Positions 44,416 to 53,700 of a DNA stretch of 64,000 nucleotides are shown piece after piece. The notes under the pieces are model-generated. The model searched no databases. It had not been told where the DNA came from and saw nothing but the letters and a program-made list of their open reading frames with translations. Numbering within the stretch: the stretch's first letter is position 1; the number at the start of each line of letters is the position of its first letter. This DNA comes from an uncultured Phycisphaerales bacterium (GTDB taxonomy: Bacteria > Planctomycetota > Phycisphaerae > Sedimentisphaerales > Anaerobacaceae): assembly GCA_903857265.1 (NCBI GenBank), contig CAIODZ010000031.1, forward strand, positions 1 through 64,000, read 5' to 3'. Made by a program: the position numbers and the translations under genes.

Positions 44416-44907
44416 TTATTTAAGAATCCAGAATTTAGCGGAAATGAACAACGCGATTCCCGCGTACACCCCCGCCATCAAATCGTCGGCGAGAATCCCC
44501 CAGCCGGCGGGCAATTCTTCAAGCCGATACGAGGGCCAGGGCTTGACCGTATCAAACAAACGAAACAAAAAATAACCGAGCACAGCAATCGAAATAATCT
44601 GACCGCCCGAGGCATTGGCCATAAGCAACGGCATCGCCAGAAAAGTCAATGCCTGTCCCGCAATCTCGTCAGCCACCACCTCGTTGGGGTCTTCATTACC
44701 CGTCGCGGCAACGGCAACGTGGGAAAATTTAACGCACACAAACGAGCCGGCTGCTATAAGCGCAATCATCAGCGATACCGGAACCGCCCCCGACCCGCCG
44801 AAATAGCAGGCACGACCAAATATAATCGCGGAAGGCAATGACCCCCACGACCCGGGCGCCACAGGCAGCCAGCCAAGCCCGAAACAAGATGTAAGAAGAC
44901 GTTTCAT
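44416..44907 (-). CDS. pgpA: Phosphatidylglycerophosphatase A
   Basis: 163-residue membrane phosphatase that dephosphorylates phosphatidylglycerophosphate to phosphatidylglycerol, downstream of CdsA. The family motifs are present: GLGWLPVAPGSWGSL, DPNEVVADEIAGQ (metal-binding acidic residues), FRLFDTVKPWP and GWGILADDLMAG. About four membrane segments. It is the last step of the CDP-DAG branch to PG; the middle enzyme pgsA is not in the window. It follows dgt by 54 bp on the same strand. Confidence 0.93.
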   Translation of the reverse strand: MKRLLTSCFGLGWLPVAPGSWGSLPSAIIFGRACYFGGSGAVPVSLMIALIAAGSFVCVKFSHVAVAATGNEDPNEVVADEIAGQALTFLAMPLLMANASGGQIISIAVLGYFLFRLFDTVKPWPSYRLEELPAGWGILADDLMAGVYAGIALFISAKFWILK

Positions 44908-44961
44908 AAAACCAGCAAATCCGCAGAAAAATTAAACGTAAAGGATTATAACGATTAGGCC

Positions 44962-46056
44962 TTAGATTTCCTCAACCATTTTCAGGCAGAAACGGTCCGT
45001 CATACCGGCGATGTAATCGCAGACGGCACGCTGGAGACCCTGTTTCTCAATGAAACGCTGGAAATAGCCCGGCATAAGCTTGGGCTGGTTACAAAAATGC
45101 TCGAAAAGCCAGGTAAGCCACTGCTCGACTTTTTTGCCGGCGGAAAGCAGCAAAGGATGCTGATAAAAATTCGCGAGAAGGAATTGCTCCAGCTCTTTTA
45201 ATTGGGCGCCGCTTTCTTCGGGCAGGATAATCAAGCTTTCCCGCCGGCGGTATATGTCATCGAGTGTTTTAATTTTCGCCTGGCGAATCGCCTGGCTGCT
45301 TTGCTCGATACAATCACCTACGAGTATATCTATAATCGCTTTGGCGCTCCTTGTCCGGCGGACTATTCTATCCTCAATCCTGTCTGCCTGTGCCCGCTGT
45401 TTGGCTTCCTGAAACAACTTTATGTCTTTTAACTGCTCCGCCTCGATAAGTCCCGCCCGCATACCGTCTTCGAGGTCGTGCGAATTAAAGGCAATCATAT
45501 CTGCGATATTCGCTATCTGGCCTTCGAGCGAACAATTCAGCTCAGGGAAATCGGCATCCTCGGGTTTATCGTACGGGCTGCTGTGTTTTGCCAGCCCCAG
45601 CCGGGTTTCATAAGTCAGGTTAAGTCCCGCGAAATCCGGGTAAGGATGCTCAAGCAAATCAACGATTCGCAGCGATTGCCTGTTGTGCTCGAAGCCGCCG
45701 AAATCAACCATCAGCTTATTGAGAACGCTTTCACCCGTGTGGCCGAAAGGCGAATGGCCCAAATCGTGCGCCAGGCATATTGCCTCGGTAAGTTGCTCGT
45801 TGAGACCAAGAGCCTTTGCGATAGTTCTGCCAATCTGGGCAACTTCGATTGTATGAGTAAGGCGTGTGCGGTAATGGTCATCGAGGCCGGGCGTGAAAAC
45901 CTGCGTTTTGCCTTCGAGCCGGCGAAACGCCGCACAGTGAATTATCCTGTCGCGGTCGCGGTCGAAATCCAGTCGATAGGGATGCGGCTCTTCGGCAAAC
46001 AGCCGGCCTTTGCCGGATTTTTCACTGACCGCGTAAGGAGCAAGCTCTGAACGCAT
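44962..46056 (-). CDS. dgt: dGTPase-like HD-domain nucleotide triphosphohydrolase
   Basis: 364 residues, HD superfamily. It would cleave dNTPs (dGTP in the E. coli prototype) to nucleoside and triphosphate. The N-terminal signature DRDRIIHCAAFRRLEGKTQV is the Dgt/DNTP triphosphohydrolase mark; the HD site has TRLTHTIEVAQIG and ICLAHDLGHSPFGHTGE. The C-terminal half is helical. Chosen start is ATG at 46056, two bases after the HIT gene stop, giving translational coupling; the frame remains open 32 codons upstream, inside the HIT gene. Confidence 0.92.
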   Translation of the reverse strand: MRSELAPYAVSEKSGKGRLFAEEPHPYRLDFDRDRDRIIHCAAFRRLEGKTQVFTPGLDDHYRTRLTHTIEVAQIGRTIAKALGLNEQLTEAICLAHDLGHSPFGHTGESVLNKLMVDFGGFEHNRQSLRIVDLLEHPYPDFAGLNLTYETRLGLAKHSSPYDKPEDADFPELNCSLEGQIANIADMIAFNSHDLEDGMRAGLIEAEQLKDIKLFQEAKQRAQADRIEDRIVRRTRSAKAIIDILVGDCIEQSSQAIRQAKIKTLDDIYRRRESLIILPEESGAQLKELEQFLLANFYQHPLLLSAGKKVEQWLTWLFEHFCNQPKLMPGYFQRFIEKQGLQRAVCDYIAGMTDRFCLKMVEEI

Positions 46057-46058
46057 AA

Positions 46059-46568
46059 TCACAGGATTGGAAGATTGTTTTTGGCGCTTATTTGTTTTAA
46101 TACCGCAAGAAGCTCCTCGATGCTCTGGCTGATGAGGTATGTATCGCTGCAAACCCGGACGAAATTAGTATCGCCGTTCCAGCGAGGGACAACGTGTATG
46201 TGCATATGGTCGGGCAATCCCGCGCCGGCGCATTTGCCGAAATTGATGCCGATATTAAAGCCGTGGGGCTTAATCGCAAGAGAAAGCGCTTTCTGTGCAT
46301 CCCTTATTAATTTGGTCATTTCAAGAAGCTCTTCGTCGTTCGCCTCGCTGAAATCGTGGATGTGCCGGGCAGGTGCAATAAGAAGATGCCCGTTGTTATA
46401 AGGGAAGCGATTCATCACCGCGATGCAGTTTTGGGAACGCCACAGGACAAAATTCTTGTCGTCATCCTGCGGGGTTTTGATATTTTTACAGATGAAACAC
46501 TCGTCTTTGTCGGCCAGGCCCTGAATGTAGCCGATTCGCCACGGAGCCCAGAGATTCTTTTTTTTCAA
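46059..46568 (-). CDS. HIT-family nucleotide hydrolase/phosphorylase
   Basis: 169 residues. The histidine triad HMHIHVVPRW near residue 120-130 binds and attacks an alpha phosphate. The opening KNLWAPWRIGYI and CFIC place it in the Ap4A phosphorylase/FHIT-like HIT branch, which degrades diadenosine polyphosphates or AMP-linked compounds. GGAGG is 7 nt before the TTG at 46568, which I take as the start; another TTG five codons earlier overlaps the ribosome binding site. Coupled to dgt downstream, so both may belong to nucleotide cleaning. Confidence 0.9.
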   Translation of the reverse strand: MKKKNLWAPWRIGYIQGLADKDECFICKNIKTPQDDDKNFVLWRSQNCIAVMNRFPYNNGHLLIAPARHIHDFSEANDEELLEMTKLIRDAQKALSLAIKPHGFNIGINFGKCAGAGLPDHMHIHVVPRWNGDTNFVRVCSDTYLISQSIEELLAVLKQISAKNNLPIL

Positions 46569-46602
46569 ACTGATAACCTCCAAAACGCTTTCCTCTTGAT
46601 TA

Positions 46603-47616
46603 TCAATTCTTTTTCCCCGGGGCTATAAGCTGCATTGTCATTGTCTGCTCAATGGTTATCTTCGGATTTATGCCGCTCAGTCCCATAGGCATACCCGCCG
46701 TGGCATGCATCGTGTATTTTTGAGTGTACTGCTCGGTTCTTCCGGCTTCTATATTGAAAAGCTCTTGTCCATGTCCCTGTATATCGAGCACTTTGTAGTC
46801 CCGCAGAAAACCGAATATCCCGCTCATCATGAACACCTCCGTATAAGGAATAGGCCATTCGGAGGGATTTGGCCACAGCAGAGAATAGGAACTGCCTATG
46901 ACGGCTATACGGCTATTGGGGTCATTGGGGTCCTGGCGGATTTCTTCCAGTGTGTAATTCACGTTTCTGGCCGCAAAAAGAATCATCGTTGCGGGGGCCG
47001 GGAGCACGGACTTCCACTTTTCGCCGACGGCAACACCTTTTGACGGGTTGTTTATATGCGACACGGAATCCCACAGGAACCACTGCGTGGCAATGACATC
47101 ATAAAGCATATCCGGGTCTTTGATGAGACCGTTTTTCCTGTCGGCCCTGAACGCCTGCTGACCCGCCTTATGAAGCACGTCAACAAATTGTGAACCGTCC
47201 ACAATTTTACCCCTAGCGTCAACGGTAAACGTCCAGTCCTTGCCGGAGAAACTTTCCGCCGCCTCCTTCCAACTCTGCGAGCGAGCCGACGACAAGGTGC
47301 GGTGTGCACTCGCAGATTCACAATGTGCCCTGATTGTCGAAATACCGTATGGGTCCACTGTAACAGGTGTATAAAAAACAACCATTTCCAGCGATTCCGA
47401 CGAGCTGTTTATCTTGTTTACGTCTCCCGCTCTCGACGGGCCCCAGTCTACCGCCATATTCCTGCTGCTGACAAACTTATATTTAAGGGGCTGGCCTGGC
47501 TTGAAATCAACGGTCAACAGCGTTCTTTTTGAAGTCAACGCCGCCTTTTGCGCCGGGGTGCAGCCGGCGATAATCCCAACAACAAGAGCCGCTATAAGAA
47601 TTTTCGTCTGGTTCAA
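46603..47616 (-). CDS. Lipoprotein of unknown function, paralogue of the next upstream gene
   Basis: 337 residues with a lipobox IIAGC (Cys19) and no further membrane span. The beta-rich mature protein has the pattern LKYKF, a Trp-x-P near 60, a region ending TFTVDARGKIV, and a late GHGQELFNIEAGRTEQYTQKY. The neighbouring lipoprotein shows corresponding segments in the same order (KYKITTIARRTTKW, NPRNIVTFVDELP, GEFDVKAGRIENYHENL), so the two probably arose by duplication. Start is TTG with an AGG-rich site. Function not known. Confidence 0.65.
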   Translation of the reverse strand: MNQTKILIAALVVGIIAGCTPAQKAALTSKRTLLTVDFKPGQPLKYKFVSSRNMAVDWGPSRAGDVNKINSSSESLEMVVFYTPVTVDPYGISTIRAHCESASAHRTLSSARSQSWKEAAESFSGKDWTFTVDARGKIVDGSQFVDVLHKAGQQAFRADRKNGLIKDPDMLYDVIATQWFLWDSVSHINNPSKGVAVGEKWKSVLPAPATMILFAARNVNYTLEEIRQDPNDPNSRIAVIGSSYSLLWPNPSEWPIPYTEVFMMSGIFGFLRDYKVLDIQGHGQELFNIEAGRTEQYTQKYTMHATAGMPMGLSGINPKITIEQTMTMQLIAPGKKN

Positions 47617-47642
47617 TCCTGTCCCTTTCGTTCAAATCCGAA

Positions 47643-48635
47643 TTATTTAATTCTTTCAATGCTGTACCCGCGTTCCGCGGACATATTCAGCACCACCGGC
47701 TCCGAGGCATCACCCTGCTTTGCCGGAAGCACGACAGTCCAGGTTGCCTGGAGATTTTCATGGTAATTTTCTATCCTGCCCGCTTTCACGTCAAATTCCC
47801 CGGCTCCCGTATATAATTCCTTCGAGTCGAATTTCCGCGACTCACCTTCTTCAGCCTTCCTGCCGGCGAATTTTGGCTCAACTTCGGAGGTTGGTATCGC
47901 GTTCATATCGATAACCGCAATCTCTCGCCCGTCGTTTCGCAGTTCCTTAAGGGTGTAAATTTTTTCGTAGGATTTAATCCCCATTTTCCCGAACACAAAG
48001 GTCTTTATTGAGCTCCACTTGCCCCCTGGTTTAAGCATTTCCTGTCCCTGCTTGGGCAATTGCATTGTGCCGTGCCTTTCTATTATCGAATCCGGCAAAA
48101 TCATCTCGATTCCTTCCTTGTCGGAAACAGTTCCGCCTTTCATCATATCCATGACCGGCGGCAACTCATCGACAAAAGTCACAATGTTCCGCGGATTGAA
48201 TTCTATCATATAGGTTTTGCCGACTAACTGTATTAACGGGTTTTTGGAATCCGAATGCCTTGTGCTGTCGAAATCCGCGGTTGTCTGCCCCTTGCTCGTG
48301 AAAAAGCATTTCAGCCCGTCGATCGATATCTGCGCGGTGGCTATGCCGTTGGCGTCAACGGTTTGTATCCGTCGCGTAACGGCCATTTCGATGCGTTCTT
48401 CGCTGAAGCTTTCGTCAAATGCCGCTTTCTCGGGAACCGGCCCCTGCCATTTTGTGGTCCTGCGAGCTATGGTTGTAATCTTATATTTATCCAACTCACC
48501 GACGGTCGATTTCAACGCGATTTTAACCCGACCATTTGACTGTTTTTGTGGTTGCGCCGTTTCACAGCCCCATGCGAACACTCCACAGCATATCCCCGCT
48601 ACCACTAAACCCCTGAAAATACCGTTTTTTGCCAT
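47643..48635 (-). CDS. Lipoprotein of unknown function
   Basis: 330 residues. The signal peptide ends FAWGC (Cys24), consistent with lipidation. The body is predicted beta-rich with conserved-looking Trp, Glu and Gly positions shared with the adjacent lipoprotein. No catalytic residues are obvious. GGAGAA lies about 8 nt before the ATG and a good promoter lies further upstream, so this gene heads the transcription unit that continues into the second lipoprotein 26 bp away. Confidence 0.65.
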   Translation of the reverse strand: MAKNGIFRGLVVAGICCGVFAWGCETAQPQKQSNGRVKIALKSTVGELDKYKITTIARRTTKWQGPVPEKAAFDESFSEERIEMAVTRRIQTVDANGIATAQISIDGLKCFFTSKGQTTADFDSTRHSDSKNPLIQLVGKTYMIEFNPRNIVTFVDELPPVMDMMKGGTVSDKEGIEMILPDSIIERHGTMQLPKQGQEMLKPGGKWSSIKTFVFGKMGIKSYEKIYTLKELRNDGREIAVIDMNAIPTSEVEPKFAGRKAEEGESRKFDSKELYTGAGEFDVKAGRIENYHENLQATWTVVLPAKQGDASEPVVLNMSAERGYSIERIK

Positions 48636-48693
48636 AATTTCATTCTCCGTGTAGTTTCCGTGTAGTTTTAAGTTTATCCAAATTAAAACGGTT

Positions 48694-48721
48694 ATTATAC
48701 ACGCCGGCGATATCGAAACAA
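48694..48721 (-). promoter_or_regulatory. Promoter of the lipoprotein operon
   Basis: On the minus strand TTGTTT (48716-48721) and an extended -10 TGTATAAT (TATAAT at 48694-48699) are 16 nt apart, about 60 nt before the lipoprotein ATG. Divergent with the ilvD promoter. Confidence 0.6.
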
Positions 48722-48731
48722 CCTATTTTTC

Positions 48732-48760
48732 TTCAACAACAGCCGCCTAAACGCTACAAT
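48732..48760 (+). promoter_or_regulatory. Candidate ilvD promoter
   Basis: TTCAAC (48732-48737) and TACAAT (48755-48760) are 17 nt apart, giving a start near 48767 and a leader of about 45 nt before the ilvD ATG. No attenuator-like hairpin was seen. Confidence 0.5.
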
Positions 48761-48813
48761 ATACGCTTTGAAAATGCCCGGGTTTGGATATGACTTTGCA
48801 GAAAGGAAGATAA

Positions 48814-50481
48814 ATGAGAAGCGACAAAATAAAGAGCGGTTTTCAGAGAGCGCCCCACCGCGGCCTTCTTCACGCCTGCGGCGTAGCCGAGGCCGATATC
48901 AACAAGCCATTCATCGCCATCGCAAACAGCTTTTGCGAGATAGTTCCCGGCCACGTCCATCTCAATAAGGTAGCCCAAATTGTCAAGCAGGCCGTGCGCG
49001 AGGCGGGCGGCGTGCCCTTCGAGTTCAATACCATAGCCGTCTGCGACGGAATCGCGATGGGACATACCGGCATGAAATATTCGCTTGCGTCGCGCGAGAT
49101 AATCGCCGACTCGGTCGAGACAATGCTTCAGGCGCACTGCTTCGATGGAATGATTTGTATCCCGAACTGCGACAAGATTATCCCCGGTATGCTGATGGCG
49201 TCTGTCCGGCTCAATATCCCCACTATTTTCGTCTCAGGCGGCCCTATGGCAGCCGGAAAAACCAAAGATGGCAGAAGCGTTGACCTTATCAGCATCTTCG
49301 AGGGCGTCGCCAAATTCAACGCGGGCAAAATCACCGAAGAACAGTTGAAAGAACTCGAAGCCACGGGCTGCCCCGGTTGCGGGAGCTGTTCAGGAATGTT
49401 CACCGCCAATTCGATGAACTGCCTTTGCGAGGCAATCGGCATCGCCCTGCCTGGTAACGGCACCGTATTGGCAGTCAACCCGAAACGCGAAGATCTTTAT
49501 AAACAGGCGGGCAGGCAAATCATCCAGTTAATCGAAAAGAACATCAAACCGCTGGATATAATCAGCGCCAAATCAATGGATAACGCACTTGCGCTCGATA
49601 TGGCAATGGGCGGCTCGACAAATACCGTCCTGCACACACTGGCAGTCGCAAGCGAAGCGGGCATCAAATATGACCTCGACCGGATAAACAAAATCTCCGC
49701 GAAGTGTCCCAACATCTGCAAGGTCTCGCCCTCAAGTCAGTTCCACGTCGAGGATGTTGACGCCGCGGGCGGCATTAGCGCAATACTAAAGGAAATAAGC
49801 AAAATTCCCAAGCTGCTCAATCTCGATACGCTCACCGTTACGGGCAAAAAACTCGGCGAAAATATCGCGGACGCTAAAATCAACAATACCACGGTTATTC
49901 ACACAATCGAAAACGCCTATTCAACGACAGGCGGGTTGGCAATACTCAAAGGCACCCTCGCGCCAAAAGGCGCGGTCATCAAAACAGCAGGCGTCACACA
50001 AAATATGCTTACCCACAAAGGCCCTGCCGTCATTTTCGACAGCCAGGAAGAAGCAGGCGAAGGAATCCTCGCGGGCAAGGTCAAGGCGGGCGATGTAGTT
50101 ATCATCCGCTATGAGGGTCCCAAAGGCGGCCCGGGTATGCAGGAAATGCTCAGCCCCACAAGTTATATTGTCGGCGCAGGATTAGGCGAATCAGTCGCCC
50201 TCATAACCGACGGCAGGTTCAGCGGCGGCACACGCGGCGCATGCATAGGCCATGTCAGCCCCGAAGCCGCAGTCGGCGGGCCAATCGGACTGTTGAAAAA
50301 AGGAGACATAATCGAAATCGACATACCCAACAACAAAATAAACGTGAAGTTGTCTGCTAAGGAACTCGCTGCCCGCAAGAAGAAATGGAAGCCGAGGAAA
50401 CCGAATATCACCACCGGCTGCCTTGCCAAATACGCCTCTATGGCCACAAGCGCAGACACCGGAGCAGTACTGAAATGGTAA
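48814..50481 (+). CDS. ilvD: Dihydroxy-acid dehydratase
   Basis: 555-residue Fe-S dehydratase acting in both valine and isoleucine synthesis (fourth step to the 2-oxo acids). Cluster cysteines are visible in IPNCDK (Cys119) and CGSCSGM (Cys192). [13 protein letters not shown] and [11 protein letters not shown] are family motifs, and Mg-binding [10 protein letters not shown] is intact. GAAAGGAAG precedes the ATG. It supplies the ketoisovalerate used by panB and completes the pathway entered by cimA; the other ilv genes are not in the window. Confidence 0.96.
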   Translation: MRSDKIKSGFQRAPHRGLLHACGVAEADINKPFIAIANSFCEIVPGHVHLNKVAQIVKQAVREAGGVPFEFNTIAVCDGIAMGHTGMKYSLASREIIADSVETMLQAHCFDGMICIPNCDKIIPGMLMASVRLNIPTIFVSGGPMAAGKTKDGRSVDLISIFEGVAKFNAGKITEEQLKELEATGCPGCGSCSGMFTANSMNCLCEAIGIALPGNGTVLAVNPKREDLYKQAGRQIIQLIEKNIKPLDIISAKSMDNALALDMAMGGSTNTVLHTLAVASEAGIKYDLDRINKISAKCPNICKVSPSSQFHVEDVDAAGGISAILKEISKIPKLLNLDTLTVTGKKLGENIADAKINNTTVIHTIENAYSTTGGLAILKGTLAPKGAVIKTAGVTQNMLTHKGPAVIFDSQEEAGEGILAGKVKAGDVVIIRYEGPKGGPGMQEMLSPTSYIVGAGLGESVALITDGRFSGGTRGACIGHVSPEAAVGGPIGLLKKGDIIEIDIPNNKINVKLSAKELAARKKKWKPRKPNITTGCLAKYASMATSADTGAVLKW

Positions 50482-50766
50482 GCCGGGATATTTGACGCGA
50501 AAAAAACTGATTTGAAATGCACCCTCAGGATTAACATCCAAGCCAGAATTGGGCAACTAAGTCCCATAAAATCTTTTGTGCTTGAAAATTCTGCGGGAAA
50601 TTGTTAGAAGAATGAAGCGGAGGAGTGGAAGTTAAATTTCACTCCCGGCTGTGGTTCGGCGAAGTTACTTTTCACCGCCAAGACCGCAGTAAATATTTGC
50701 TGAAGTCGTAACGAAAACACCCGGCAATCAGAACGGAAACTGATACAGAAGTTTTTTGGGCTGACA

Positions 50767-53700
50767 ATGGACGTTGACAGGACAAGGGAAAAAGGGGGTT
50801 CAAACCCACAGGATGGTCAGGAGAGATTTGTCCCGACTTGCCCGATATGCGGAGATAAACACTGGCCGCATCATCCCCTTGCGCCCTGCTTCAACGCCAA
50901 AAAAGTAAAAGAGAGAGCCAAAGCAGAAGCAACGGCAAAGGTGCTCGCTGAAAAACAGGCGAGAATTGATGCCAAACTTCAGGCAAAAGAGCAGGCCCAC
51001 GCGGAAAAGCTCGCAAAAATCGAAGCCAAGGAGCAGGAAAAGGCCGATAAGCAGGCGTATTACGACGCATTAAAAAAAGCGGAGGAAATCGCTAATAACG
51101 AGGCGCAGGCAAGGGCCGAGGCACAGAGAATCGCCCAGGCCGAAACCAGGGCGAGAATCGTCGCGGAGGAAAAAGCGAGGACTGAAACCGAGGCGAGAAT
51201 AAAAGCTGAACAGCAGACGCGAATCAAGCTCGAAGAAAAGACCCGCGATTTTCAGGAATCCCAGCGACAGCTCGAAGGAAGATTGAAGTCCGAATTAGCG
51301 ACCAAAGCCCAGTTGCAAAAACAAATCGACGAATACCACCTGCTGATTAGCGAACTTCGGGAAAACCTCGATGCACAAACAAAAGCACGCAGTATTGTAG
51401 AACAGCAGCTTTACGCCGAATCGCAGGCCAGAAAACAGACCGAATCGGATTTGCACGAAAAGGCACAAGCCTTCGGCAAGGCGATAGAGGATATCCAGGT
51501 AAAATTGAACGCCCAGACGCAGTCGCTCCAGGATACCGAAGACAAGCTCAAGCAATACGTCGGGAACCTGATTCAGACAGAAACCCGGCTGCGAGAGGAA
51601 CAACAAGCCCGGCGCGAAGCGGAAGAAAAATCGGAAATTAACGACGCCCTGCTCACCGCCGCGAGGGAACGCTCTCAGGCCGAAATCGAGAAAAGAGCGA
51701 AGGCCGAAGCGATGGCGGAAGCCCAGGCCAAAGCCGCAAGCGTGGCACAAGAGCAAATTCAGATTGAAAAACAACTGCGCCTGCAGGCCGAAGAAAAAAT
51801 GCGGGCTCAGCTTGAAGATAAAGCAACGGCCTTTGGAAAGTCAATCTCGCAGCTCGAAGAACAACTGAGGATTGCCGACGAAGCAAAGCAAAAGGCCCAA
51901 GAAGCTCTTGCTCAATACCTTGAGACAGAAACCCGCAGGCAGGCGGCCGCTGATGAGAAGACACGCCGGCTAAGCGAAGAAGTTATCAAAGAGATAGCGA
52001 CTGCGCAAGCCGAGCAACAGGCCAGAATCGAAGCGGAAAAGAAGACAGACGCCGCGATACAGGCCTCTATGCAAACCGAAAGGCAGGCAAGAGCGGAGCT
52101 TGAGGAAAAAGCCAAAACATTCGGCCGCTCAATTGCCCAGCTTGAAGACCAGCTCAAAAACTTAGTTGAAGCCAAATCGCAGGCCGAGGAACAATCCCGC
52201 CTGCAAACACAAGCGCGTCTCGAAGCTGAAACCAGGGCAGGCCGTCTCGCGGAAATGATAACGCAGCTTAAATCGCAGTTAGATGCGCAAATCAGTAATA
52301 AGGTAGCTCTCGAACAAAGCATAGAAGCGGAAATTCGGGCGCGAACCGCCGCCGACGAGAAGGCACGCCAGTCGGATGAAGAAGTTATCAAAATTACGAC
52401 AACACTTGAAAACGAAAAACAGGTCAGAATCGAGGCGGAAAAGGAAATGGATGCCGCAATACAGGCCGCTATGCAAACCGAAAGGCAGGCAAGGGCGGAA
52501 ATTGAGGAAAAAGCCAAAGCTTACGGACAGGCGATAGCAAAAGCCGAAGAAAAAATCAGGATGCTGACGGAAACCCTCAAACAAACAGAGGAATCGCTCA
52601 ACGCCGGCCAACAGGCAAAACAACTCGCTGAGCAACAGATAAAAACAATCGCGGCGCAATCGGCGGAACTATCCCAACAGCTCGAATCGCAGACAAACGC
52701 GCGACTGGAAATCGGGGAAAAGTTCAAAGCGGAAAACCAGGCAAGATTAAAGATAGAAGAAACTCTTGCCCGGACAGCCCAAGAGAAATTGCAGGCACAA
52801 ACCGTCGCGCAAACCGAGACAACGGCGCGGGCCGAGGCCCAGCAGTCGGCAAAAACCGAAAGCGAAGCGAAAACCCGGCTTGCAGAACAGTTGGCCTCGG
52901 CAATCACCGCTAAAACGCAGGCCGAAAAGCAGCTCGAACAGCAAAACAACGCACGACTGCTCGCCGAGAAAAATGCTCAGCTCGAATCGGAAAAACGGGT
53001 ACAGGCCGATGCACGGGCAACATCAGCCGAAGAAGCGAGGAAACGTGCCGAACAGACGGCAAAGGAACAGACGCAGGCACACGCAGAATTTGAACGGCAG
53101 GCAACAGCTCAATTAGAGGAAAAGACACGAAGTTATACCCGTGAGACCGCGACTGCGCAGGAAAGAGCCAAATCATATCAGGCACAGGCCGAACATCTCG
53201 CGAAACAATTAGATGCCGAATCACAAACACGAACATTGCTGGCGGAGCAGTTGGCTGCTGAACAAAAAGCAAAAATAGACGCAGCCGAACAAATCAAACG
53301 CCTGACGGAGCAGCTTGAGCGTCTCAAGGCCGAATCGAAATCGGCAAATGAGTCAAAGACCCAGACAGAACGAAAACTAAGCGAGGAAACACAGGCACGG
53401 GCAAAGGCGGAATCAGCCGCACGCTCGCAGGCGGAAAAATCAGCCGCACTGGAAGCGAAATTAAAACAGGATATTGATAAGTTGCAGGCACAACTAAACG
53501 AGACAAAACAACAAATCATCCTCGAAGCTAATGTCGCGCAGGATGCTGAAGACCGGCTAAAAGCGGAAACGCAAGCCAGATTGAAAGCGGAGGAAAAAGC
53601 TCAAAACGAAGCACAACAAAGAGCAAGAGCCCAAGCCCTTGCTGAAGCGCAATCAAAAGAAACGGCACAGGCACAGGCAAAGGTCGAGGAGCAGGCCCAA

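Noticed and set aside
50800-50830. GGGGGTTCAAACCC resembling a tRNA T-arm
   Set aside because: No acceptor, D or anticodon arms around it; it lies in the start of the coiled-coil gene.
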